Below are positions 1-4,975 of a stretch of 5,849 bases of DNA, one piece after another. Made by a program: the position numbers and the translations under genes. The notes beneath the pieces are model-generated. The model was not told the origin of the DNA. It saw nothing but the letters and a program-made list of their open reading frames with translations, and did no database searches. Positions within the stretch are counted from its first letter, which is position 1; each line of letters opens with the position of its first letter. The stretch covers positions 5,658-11,506 of the forward strand of contig PLJQ01000362.1 in the NCBI GenBank assembly GCA_003140275.1, in the 5' to 3' direction. Origin of the DNA: Limisphaerales bacterium. GTDB taxonomy: Bacteria; Verrucomicrobiota; Verrucomicrobiia; Limisphaerales; PALSA-1396.

Positions 1-296
1 ACATCCACAGGATTGCCCAGGTGAGACCTCCACGCATAGGCCGTCAGCATCAAGATTGGCTGCTGGGGCGCCAACTCCTTGATTCGACGGGCGAGTACAT
101 TGCCCGGCACATGCGGCATCTTGAGGTCCGTGATAACCAGATCAAACCGGCCTGGCTTGAACAGTCCCAGTGCTTCGGCGCCATTGTTGGCTTCCACGAC
201 CGTATGATCGTCGAGCGCGAGCAGCGCTTTCAACACTTCGCGCAGTTGAGAATCATCGTCAACTACCAGGACATGCTTACCACTAGTTTTCTTCAT
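1..296 (-). CDS. Response regulator receiver domain protein (3' end outside window)
   Basis: The first 98 codons of a CheY-like receiver domain are visible. The N-terminus has strand beta-1 followed by the acidic cluster D13-D14-D15. The phospho-acceptor is D57 in VITDLKMP, and the switch threonine is T85 in ILMLTAYA. The conserved lysine expected shortly after lies beyond the left edge. By family knowledge, a cognate histidine kinase phosphorylates the aspartate and the domain controls an output domain or partner. Any output domain is off the window, so it could be a single-domain regulator, an NtrC-type activator or another class. The ATG at 296 is chosen because an in-frame TGA lies just upstream and the domain's first strand starts soon after. 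Its own ribosome binding site is weak; see the leader ORF at 293-328. Confidence 0.93.
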   Translation of the reverse strand, partial: MKKTSGKHVLVVDDDSQLREVLKALLALDDHTVVEANNGAEALGLFKPGRFDLVITDLKMPHVPGNVLARRIKELAPQQPILMLTAYAWRSHLGNPVD

Positions 297-328
297 CGGC
301 TCGAACCCCGGAGCACGATTTCTGCCAT
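293..328 (-). other. Possible 11-codon leader ORF overlapping the response-regulator start (ATGA)
   Basis: On the minus strand an ATG at 328 is preceded by AGGA with a 7-nt spacer, which is a good Shine-Dalgarno arrangement. It opens an 11-codon ORF (MAEIVLRGSSR) whose TGA overlaps the response-regulator ATG as ATGA. The regulator's own start has no comparable ribosome binding site, so translational coupling from this mini-ORF is plausible. It could equally be a chance ORF or a trace of a shifted original start. Nothing beyond position and ribosome-binding-site quality supports it. Confidence 0.3.
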
Positions 329-358
329 TTCAAAATCCTACTGAATCCTCAGGTTTGA

Positions 359-385
359 TTGGGCGGGCCATGAGGGTGCGCCCAA
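359..385 (+). promoter_or_regulatory. Alternative stem TTGGGCG/CGCCCAA, competes with the next hairpin
   Basis: The arms TTGGGCG (359-365) and CGCCCAA (379-385) are perfectly complementary over 7 bp with a 13-nt loop. The right arm is also the left arm of the terminator-like hairpin at 380-394, so the two structures cannot form together. That is the geometry of an attenuator or antiterminator, but no plus-strand gene follows that would be controlled. The role is therefore open. Confidence 0.3.
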
Positions 386-410
386 CAATTGGGCACTCAC
401 TCTTTTTTTT
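380..410 (+). terminator. Terminator-like hairpin with T-run (plus strand)
   Basis: A perfect 6-bp stem, GCCCAA (380-385) with TTGGGC (389-394) around a CAA loop, is followed after an 8-nt spacer by eight consecutive T residues (403-410). The spacer is longer than ideal for intrinsic termination. It would stop plus-strand transcription, yet the nearest annotated genes on both sides are on the minus strand. It would therefore act only on an antisense or unannotated small transcript. On the minus strand no U-tract follows the stem. Confidence 0.35.
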
Positions 411-443
411 GGCAGGGCCACTGCGGAATCTTTCATTTCATTT

Positions 444-483
444 TCGAATAAACTCGAATGAACGCAGATGGACTCTGATTTCC
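444..483. repeat. Degenerate 10-bp tandem array
   Basis: Four successive 10-bp units can be laid in phase, beginning TCGAATAAAC and then TCGAATGAAC. The third unit keeps the AT/GAC skeleton and the fourth is weakly matching. The core is xCRRATRRAC. It is distinct from the 7-bp family beginning 12 bp downstream. Similar degenerate 10-bp arrays are, to my knowledge, dispersed in some environmental bacterial genomes. The function is unknown. Confidence 0.5.
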
Positions 484-494
484 GGCTTCGGCTG

Positions 495-529
495 CCCGAA
501 CCTTCAACGCTCAGCTTTCAACTCTTAAC
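495..529 (+). repeat. 7-bp-period repeat array, locus A
   Basis: Five units of 7 bp fit the pattern NNNNAAC (two examples are CTTCAAC and TTTCAAC), with one deviant unit ending AGC. The phase matches that of the arrays at 1014-1055 (reverse orientation) and 4059-4086. It sits in intergenic DNA 103 bp downstream of the stop of the metal-binding lipoprotein gene. Confidence 0.6.
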
Positions 530-632
530 CGCCCCTTTGCCTTTACTTTTCCGTCCAGACATTCGACTGAATCAAAAGAAACTGCGCGGCAGATGTTACG
601 TCAGCCCGCTGAACTCAAATTTGCGAATGGTA

Positions 633-827
633 TCAGTTGGTATGCGTGAGCTTCATCCCGCACTTGGGACAATCGCCGGGGTGATCTTGAACCACTTCCG
701 GATGCATTGAACACGTGTATTGGTGTTGGTGATTTTCAGCGTGGCGGTCGGAAGCGCAACCCGCGAGCATACCGGTAAATGTTGCGGCCCCTAAAAGGGC
801 CATGATGATCGCTGACTTTATTTTCAT
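633..827 (-). CDS. Small lipoprotein with heavy-metal-binding (YHS-like) domain
   Basis: A 64-residue protein. It has a signal peptide with a hydrophobic core (residues 6-20) and a lipobox LAGC with C24 as the expected lipidated cysteine. After a short His-rich linker (H29, H33, H35) comes a compact heavy-metal-binding domain at 37-60. This domain has the hallmark YTCSMHPEV and CPKCGM segments, and its candidate ligands are C39, M41, H42, C53, C56 and M58. In the family this domain is usually appended to copper/silver efflux adaptors (CusB-like) or P-type ATPases. Here it stands alone on a lipid anchor, which suggests envelope metal binding or chaperoning; the specific metal is inference. The start at 827 gives a complete signal peptide; no strong Shine-Dalgarno is visible. 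It is divergent from the genes at 1156-2167. Confidence 0.88.
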   Translation of the reverse strand: MKIKSAIIMALLGAATFTGMLAGCASDRHAENHQHQYTCSMHPEVVQDHPGDCPKCGMKLTHTN

Positions 828-1155
828 GTGTTTGTTGAGTTTACTGAACCGTGGTTTGTTGCCTTGTCGGATAACTGTAACCCTTCCACATTTTGGTTGT
901 GGCTACTATGGGGTTTCAACTTTTTATCTCAAGACAAAACGACCTTCTGCCATTGTGGGACAGCATGGGCGGCAGCATGTGGCGACCGCCGTTGAAGTCT
1001 CGAATCGGCCCGCGTTCGATGTTCGGCGTTGGATGTTGAATGTTCGATGTTCAGCAGTTTGTCTTGGCCATCCCCGCGCTTCCAGCCAACCTGCACACCC
1101 CGGAATCGCGGGTGGCGCTTGACGTTTCGTGCGGAAATGAAAGGATGGAAGCCGC
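828..1155. other. Divergent intergenic region, promoter-bearing but gene-free
   Basis: About 330 bp separate the minus-strand metal-binding lipoprotein from the plus-strand membrane-protein operon, so promoters for both should lie here. I cannot assign them with confidence. A 5-bp hairpin CCACA/TGTGG (886-890, 898-902) lies upstream of the lipoprotein gene and could be an operator or chance. The 7-bp array at 1014-1055 fills the centre. The reading frames crossing this region on both strands are repeat-derived and lack any recognisable protein signal. Confidence 0.55.
1014..1055 (-). repeat. 7-bp-period repeat array, locus B (six uninterrupted units)
   Basis: Six units in perfect phase begin GTT on the plus strand, and so end AAC on the minus strand (two examples are ATTCAAC and ATCGAAC). 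This is the most regular member of the family in the window and runs opposite to loci A and C. There is no spacer between units, so it is not a CRISPR array. It lies 101 bp upstream of the membrane-protein start. Confidence 0.75.
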
Positions 1156-1362
1156 ATGAATGCTCTGATTCTCTTCATTGGATGGTGCATCTTGTTCGTG
1201 CTCTGCTGGCCATTGGCGGTTCTGGCGCTGATTCTCTGTCCCATCGTCTGGCTTATTTCTCTGCCGTTACGCCTGATTGGCATCACCATTGGAGCTGCAT
1301 TCGCGCTCATCCGGGCCGTGCTGTTTCTTCCCGCCCGCGTACTGGGTTGGAGGAGGCGCTGA
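1156..1362 (+). CDS. Small hydrophobic membrane protein, unknown function
   Basis: A 68-residue, strongly hydrophobic protein. Residues 3-34 form one long or hairpin membrane segment broken by P19 and P29. A second segment covers about 38-63. The only charged residues are five arginines near the second segment and the C-terminus (R39, R53, R61, and the terminal R66-R68 cluster), which by the positive-inside rule favours a cytoplasmic C-terminus. A GGAAG sequence sits just before the ATG. The stop lies 22 bp before the next gene on the same strand, so the two are probably co-transcribed. I do not recognise a named family. The function could be an accessory membrane subunit or a small stress protein; this is not determinable from sequence alone. 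Confidence 0.72.
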   Translation: MNALILFIGWCILFVLCWPLAVLALILCPIVWLISLPLRLIGITIGAAFALIRAVLFLPARVLGWRRR

Positions 1363-1384
1363 GCGACACACCGGAGCCGATACC

Positions 1385-2167
1385 ATGCCTAAACCAAAGC
1401 CCCGGACATCAATGAACCAAACCATTCCCAGGCTCGCTGCCGAAAACCGATTGCCTCTCCTGTTCGTCGGTATCGTACTGCTGGCGGGATGTGCCGGACC
1501 TCGCTCCTCTTCGTCAGCACGAGTTCAGCCCTTGGACGAATCTCTCCGGGAATTGAAGACCGAATTTAACCGCGACATTTCCAAGCCACGTGTGCTGGCC
1601 TTGTTCTCACCCACCTGCGGCGGTTGCCTTTACGGCGCACGCGCGCTGCAACATGAAGTCGCCGCCGCAGGCAAGATGGCCGCTGATCCTCAGATGCTGG
1701 TGGTCTGGCTGCCCATGCTCGACACGGACAACGAACACGAGGCCCGAAAATCCGCCCGCCGCTTCGATTTTACCGGGGCGCGGCATTTCTACGACGCCGG
1801 CAAGCAGACCAGTGCGCGCCTGATGGCTGAACAGTTCCCGAATGCGGTACGCGAGGCATTGGAAGTTCTGCCTCGCGACCATCCGAAACGCGCGCAGTTG
1901 GAGGCCCTGGGCGGGTTGCCGCCGGAAAAAGTACCGTTGTGGGACGCAGTGCTGGTGTTTCCGCCGGGCGCCCGGTGGGACGACCGAAGCCCCGCGCCGG
2001 TTTGGTGGACCCGGCAAATTGGATTCAACGGTGAAGGCAGGCCGGAGGAACGGACGAGCCTGTTCTGGAAGAACAACCCGCGCCAACCTGCCGTGGAATC
2101 CGACTGGTATCTTGAGGCGCATGAGGCCTTGGGCGTCGCACAACGTTTGAGCACCGCTGGCAAATAA
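1385..2167 (+). CDS. Lipoprotein with thioredoxin-like fold and CxxC motif
   Basis: A 260-residue protein beginning at the ATG at 1385, which has GGAG 8 nt upstream; ATG 1412 (M10) is an alternative with a weaker site. The hydrophobic segment 23-34 ends in a lipobox LAGC with C36, predicting a lipid-anchored envelope protein. A Ser-rich linker (41-45) is followed by strand VLALFSPTC and the C78-G-G-C81 pair, placed like a thioredoxin active site at the start of a helix. C36, C78 and C81 are the only cysteines. The next conserved-looking stretch is LVVWLPML. The rest is extended relative to plain thioredoxin (about 105 residues), with a Trp-rich region near 211-235 (WDAVLVF, VWWTRQIGF). Likely roles are thiol-disulfide exchange or metal/oxidant handling in the envelope. 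The substrate is unknown. It follows the small membrane protein and is near the metal-binding lipoprotein. Confidence 0.82.
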   Translation: MPKPKPRTSMNQTIPRLAAENRLPLLFVGIVLLAGCAGPRSSSSARVQPLDESLRELKTEFNRDISKPRVLALFSPTCGGCLYGARALQHEVAAAGKMAADPQMLVVWLPMLDTDNEHEARKSARRFDFTGARHFYDAGKQTSARLMAEQFPNAVREALEVLPRDHPKRAQLEALGGLPPEKVPLWDAVLVFPPGARWDDRSPAPVWWTRQIGFNGEGRPEERTSLFWKNNPRQPAVESDWYLEAHEALGVAQRLSTAGK

Positions 2168-2426
2168 GCGAGAAATTGGGTTGCGATCTCAATTGCGCCC
2201 GGACATTCGCGCCGGAGCCATCGACGCACCCGAACTTGAATCTCTTTGGTAGCGTATCTCGCTTCCGGCCAACCCGCGTAAGGCGGCTCATCGGCGAAAA
2301 AATCGCGCGTTCGGTTCTGCACTCCGAATTCCGCCCACCGAGTTTGAATGCATGCCCGCCCTGGACGCACAACTGCTTGTCTTCGCTGATTGACGCTAAA
2401 AATTTTCCCGCACACACTCGTCCGTG
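2168..2426. other. Spacer before the restriction-modification operon
   Basis: This 259-bp gap must contain the promoter of the endonuclease gene. No clear -35/-10 pair, terminator or controller (C-protein) gene is recognisable. An AT-rich run (2397-2406) lies about 20 bp before the endonuclease start. A plus-strand frame opens at a TTG (2176), but it lacks protein character and ends into the endonuclease start, so it is not annotated. Confidence 0.45.
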
Positions 2427-3176
2427 ATGGCTAACCCGACGATTCTCGCTGAACTGCCGAAATACACGCGCGATGCCGTCCGCTTTTATTGGCAAACGCG
2501 GTCCCAGCAATTGGAGAAGCAACGAAAAGCCGGCGGCTCGGACAAGGGATCGCGCAGCGCCGTTACCGGCGGCGCACAAATGGACGGCTTTGTCGAACTG
2601 CTCACGAAGCTCGTTATCGAAGCCGGCATCGACCGGTCTCACATCTACTACAAGGAATCCCTCGAACTCCCCGGCTACTTCCGCCCGAGCAAGCGTTGGG
2701 ATTTTCTCGTCGTCGTAGAGAATCAATTGATTGCCGCTCTCGAATCCAAATCCCAAGTCGGCCCGTCGTTCGGCAACAACTTCAACAACCGCACTGAAGA
2801 AGCGATGGGCAGCGCTCTCGATTTGTGGACGGCGTTTCGCGAGCAGGCGTTTGGCTCTGCGGTTCGCCCTTGGATTGGTTACATGTTTCTGCTGGAAGAT
2901 TGCGCGCGATCGACGAATCCGGTCTCTGTGAAAGAACCCCACTTCAAAGTATTTCCCGAATTCCGAAACTCGTCTTACGCGAAACGCTACGAATTGTTTT
3001 GCCGCCGGCTCGTTCTCGAAAAGCACTACGACCACTCTGCGTTTCTCATGTCGAGTCCCGAAAAGGGTCTAAACGGAGACTATTCAGAACCCGCGCCAGA
3101 CCTTACATTTCAGACATTCGCGAACTCGCTTGTCGCACACGTGGCGGCATTCTCGGGCCGGATCAAACAACTATGA
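2427..3176 (+). CDS. PaeR7I/XhoI-family type II restriction endonuclease
   Basis: A 249-residue protein, close to the length of PaeR7I and XhoI as I recall them. Long signature stretches of the family are present: YYKESLELPGYFRP (74-87), SKRWDFLVVVE (88-98), SQVGPSFGNNFNNRTEEA (109-126) and the segment with VKEPHFKVFPEF and YAKRYE. The PD-(D/E)xK-type catalytic set is D92 and E106-S-K108; related enzymes, as I recall them, have F where S107 stands. Family members cut the palindrome CTCGAG, so that specificity is expected but inferred. Codons GTG and ATG are adjacent (2424, 2427). ATG is chosen, and no clear ribosome binding site precedes it. Its TGA overlaps the methyltransferase ATG by 4 bp, so the two are translationally coupled. 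The gene appears intact. Confidence 0.95.
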   Translation: MANPTILAELPKYTRDAVRFYWQTRSQQLEKQRKAGGSDKGSRSAVTGGAQMDGFVELLTKLVIEAGIDRSHIYYKESLELPGYFRPSKRWDFLVVVENQLIAALESKSQVGPSFGNNFNNRTEEAMGSALDLWTAFREQAFGSAVRPWIGYMFLLEDCARSTNPVSVKEPHFKVFPEFRNSSYAKRYELFCRRLVLEKHYDHSAFLMSSPEKGLNGDYSEPAPDLTFQTFANSLVAHVAAFSGRIKQL

Positions 3177-4162
3177 AGTACACTGTGGTGGGACAGCACA
3201 CGATTGATGAACTCCCGACCCTGCATCGGCTCGTGCAGGGCGATGCGCGCGAGCTGTTCTTCATTCCCGACGAATCCATTCACCTCGTCCTCACCTCGCC
3301 GCCGTACTGGACACTCAAACGCTACAACGATTCCGAGGGCCAGATGGGCCACATCGAGGAATACGATCACTTCCTCGCCGAACTGAACCGTGTGTGGGCC
3401 GAAGCCTTTCGCGTGCTCGTCCCCGGCGGTCGCCTTGTCTGTGTCGTGGGCGACGTTTGCCTCTCGCGCCGCGAGAACAACGGACGCCACACCGTCGTTC
3501 CGCTGCACGCGGACATCTGCGTGCAATGCCGCAAGCTCGGCTTCGACAACCTCAACCCGATCATCTGGCACAAGATTTCCAACGCCAGCTACGAAATGAG
3601 CAACGGCTCGAAATTCCTCGGCAAGCCCTACGAGCCAAACGCCATTATCAAGAACGACATCGAATTCATCCTCATGCAACGCAAGCCCGGCGGCTACCGC
3701 AAGCCCACCGAGCAACAACGCCGCCTGAGCATGATTCCCAAGGATAAGTTCGACAAATGGTTTCAGCAATTTTGGACCATCACCGGCGCCTCGACCAAGG
3801 CACATCCCGCGCCCTATCCGTTCGAACTCGCCTCGCGCCTCGTCCAGATGTTCTCGTTCACCGGCGACATCGTGCTCGATCCGTTTTGCGGCACCGCCAC
3901 GACGATGGTGGCCGCGCTCAAGCACGGGCGAAACAGCATCGGCGTGGAACTCGACACTGACTACTGCAAGATGGCTGCCTCGCGCCTCATGAACGAAAAC
4001 ACGTCGCTCTTCGGGAAAGCGAAGTTTCTAATCGAGTTGAAGCCGCACAATGCCAAGCCCTCAAACCTCAACCATCAACTCTCAACTGCTGCCGTCTTGC
4101 AGGAAACGGCACCGGCTTACAAAAGTCGCGGTCGCAAGAAAAGGTCGCCGGGGCGCTTGTGA
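3173..4162 (+). CDS. DNA methyltransferase of the type II system (beta-class motif order)
   Basis: A 329-residue methyltransferase, N4-cytosine or N6-adenine family. Catalytic motif IV, TSPPYW, is at 41-46. The AdoMet-binding motif I, DPFCGTATT, is near the C-terminus at 236-244 and is followed by the motif II region GVELDTDY. This IV-before-I order defines the beta architecture. An SPPY core is common in N4-cytosine enzymes but also occurs in N6-adenine ones, so the methylated base is unresolved. It should protect the sites cut by the adjoining endonuclease, that is CTCGAG if the family rule holds. The start at 3173 overlaps the endonuclease stop (ATGA) and the methyltransferase core begins soon after. 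The last 40 or so residues lie outside the core. They include a segment encoded by a 7-bp repeat array and a basic tail (SRGRKKRSPGR). Confidence 0.93.
   Translation: MKYTVVGQHTIDELPTLHRLVQGDARELFFIPDESIHLVLTSPPYWTLKRYNDSEGQMGHIEEYDHFLAELNRVWAEAFRVLVPGGRLVCVVGDVCLSRRENNGRHTVVPLHADICVQCRKLGFDNLNPIIWHKISNASYEMSNGSKFLGKPYEPNAIIKNDIEFILMQRKPGGYRKPTEQQRRLSMIPKDKFDKWFQQFWTITGASTKAHPAPYPFELASRLVQMFSFTGDIVLDPFCGTATTMVAALKHGRNSIGVELDTDYCKMAASRLMNENTSLFGKAKFLIELKPHNAKPSNLNHQLSTAAVLQETAPAYKSRGRKKRSPGRL
4059..4086 (+). repeat. 7-bp-period repeat array, locus C, inside the methyltransferase 3' end
   Basis: Four units in exact phase, consensus NNTCAAC (two examples are CATCAAC and TCTCAAC), with the first ending AAA. 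It lies in the reading frame of the methyltransferase, encoding residues 296-305 (PSNLNHQLST), after the conserved domain. The phase and core match the intergenic arrays at 495-529 and 1014-1055. Confidence 0.7.
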
Positions 4163-4189
4163 TTTGTGTCAATACTGCGGACTTTCCCC

Positions 4190-4223
4190 CTCAAGACTGA
4201 AGTCAATGCAGTGACCGCTTGAG
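4190..4223. other. Imperfect stem-loop between convergent genes
   Basis: CTCAAG (4190-4195) pairs with CTTGAG (4218-4223), and inside it ACTG (4196-4199) pairs with CAGT (4209-4212), leaving a 5-nt bulge on one side. It lies 27 bp past the methyltransferase stop and covers the end of the opposing fragment. It could help terminate both convergent transcripts. There is no T-run on either side, so a terminator call is weak. Confidence 0.25.
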
Positions 4224-4313
4224 GCGAACTAATTCGGCGACAATCCGTGGGCCTTGCATCATGCGCTCAGCGAACTGAAGCTCCCTTCTCTTGTCTTCCC
4301 ATTTGTTGTTAAC
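4203..4313 (-). pseudogene. Out-of-frame 36-residue tail after the D12 fragment
   Basis: In a frame shifted relative to the truncated adenine methyltransferase, 36 codons lead to a TGA at 4203-4205. The peptide has a clean amphipathic, charged composition (WEDKRRELQF..., ...IVAELVRLKRSLH), more like real protein than a shadow frame. No ATG with a plausible ribosome binding site opens this frame nearby. I do not recognise the family. It may be the end of a neighbouring gene joined by deletion, or the decayed continuation of the D12 protein, though it does not resemble the usual D12 C-terminal half. Confidence 0.35.
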
Positions 4314-4314
4314 C

Positions 4315-4722
4315 TTAGAGGAATCGAGCCGCAATTTTGTGGGCACGCCTAGGGTTTTGGTCGCGTAAGCGATAGAAGAATTCTTCGTCAAACGGATAAG
4401 TCCGCAATGTCTCAATGACGGCATCGGGATCCTCCTTAATGGCAAGGTACGTGGCGATGAGGTCGGCGTTCGCGTCCGACAGTGTTGCTCGCTTTGGTTG
4501 TAATGCGAAAAAAAGGGCGCCGCCGCCAACGAACGGCTCGTAATACCGGCCGCTCCATCCTTGCGGCTTAATCTTTCCAATTTGGGCTGCCAGCCATCGC
4601 TTTCCTCCGGCCCATTTAACAAAAGGCAGCGGTTCCGTTTTCTCCTTTGCGAGCACAGAAGATGGAGCAGCGAGTCGTCTTCGTTCCTCGCGCGCCGCGG
4701 GACTGAGTACTCGCGTAGTCAT
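4315..4722 (-). pseudogene. Truncated Dam/D12-class N6-adenine methyltransferase
   Basis: A 135-residue N-terminal fragment. After a basic leader of about 33 residues come the family hallmarks: FVKWAGGKRWL (34-44), motif I YYEPFVGGGALFF (60-72) and the LSDANADLI segment (81-89). The match continues to IAARFL (130-135). There the family normally goes on as YLNRTC..., but here a TAA (4315-4317) ends the frame. The catalytic DPPY motif and most of the target-recognition region, normally in the second half of a 260-300-residue protein, are absent. An active enzyme is therefore very unlikely. Codon choice looks more AT-tolerant than in the adjoining restriction-modification genes. The ATG at 4722 has no obvious ribosome binding site. 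It converges on the restriction-modification operon and may be the remnant of a second such system or an orphan methylase. Confidence 0.85.
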
Positions 4723-4786
4723 GCTGCGGCGAGTGTGCGCGGGAAAACAATCAGCGTCAATTCGCGTTCATCGACGGTTGGCACTC

Positions 4787-4807
4787 ATTGAGGGTTGTTG
4801 GTTGAGC
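4787..4807 (-). repeat. Weak three-unit member of the 7-bp family, locus D
   Basis: Read on the minus strand, three consecutive 7-bp units (the outer two being GCTCAAC and CCTCAAT) match the family core loosely. Three degenerate units can arise by chance, so this is tentative. It overlaps a small GGTTG/CAACC hairpin at 4800-4811. Confidence 0.3.
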
Positions 4808-4882
4808 AACCTTGGTCGGACTTCGGCTCGCGGAGGAGTTGAGGACGCCTTGCTCTCGGCCGAATCCGACACCTCACCCTTT

Positions 4883-4909
4883 CCCTCTTCCCATCCGATG
4901 CGGAGAGGG
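4883..4909. repeat. REP-like GC-rich hairpin
   Basis: An almost fully self-complementary 27-bp element. Outer arms CCCTCT and AGAGGG pair perfectly, followed by a T-G wobble, a C-G pair, one C-C mismatch and an inner CAT/ATG stem. A CTCACCCT sequence leads into it. Hairpins of the form CCCTCTyCCCATC... occur as dispersed intergenic repeats in many environmental genomes, as I recall. It lies between the D12 fragment and the nitroreductase gene. No T-run follows, so it is classed as a repeat rather than a terminator. Confidence 0.55.
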
Positions 4910-4975
4910 AGACGCGGTTCCAAAGGAGAATTGTGATTCACTCCGAACGACGAATGGCTATCGTAACCACGCCAC

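Larger units (their letters stand above)
330..632. other. Gene-free stretch with hairpins and periodic repeats
   Basis: I see no credible gene in these roughly 300 bases between two minus-strand genes. The stretch holds the upstream region of the response regulator, a pair of competing hairpins with a T-run (359-410), a 10-bp-period array (444-483) and a 7-bp-period array (495-529). The plus-strand reading frame from 468 to 710 runs through the repeats and overlaps the lipoprotein gene antisense. I do not regard it as a gene. Confidence 0.6.

Noticed and set aside
468..710. 80-codon plus-strand open frame
   Set aside because: It is composed largely of the periodic repeats and then runs antisense into the lipoprotein gene, with no ribosome binding site.
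875..905. TGTAACC motif as an ECF sigma-type -35 for a metal gene
   Set aside because: It faces the plus strand, away from the metal-binding lipoprotein, and no matching -10 such as CGTC lies at the right distance.
1014..1055. CRISPR-like array
   Set aside because: The units are 7 bp, contiguous and degenerate, with no unique spacers and no cas genes.
924..1310. 128-codon minus-strand open frame
   Set aside because: The middle is the translated 7-bp array and the start lies antisense inside the membrane-protein gene.
1277..1384. Upstream extension of the thioredoxin-like lipoprotein
   Set aside because: It would overlap most of the membrane-protein gene and put the lipobox over 70 residues in, whereas the ATG at 1385 has a good GGAG and gives a plausible signal peptide.
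2025..3035. 336-codon minus-strand open frame
   Set aside because: It runs antisense across the end of the thioredoxin-like gene, the spacer and most of the endonuclease. It has no family motif and crosses two real genes.
2825..3172. N-terminal extension of the methyltransferase into the endonuclease gene
   Set aside because: The extra 116 residues are an out-of-frame translation of the endonuclease, and the ATGA overlap start fits the methyltransferase domain boundary.
3110..3925. 271-codon minus-strand open frame
   Set aside because: It is antisense to the methyltransferase and explained as a GC-rich shadow.
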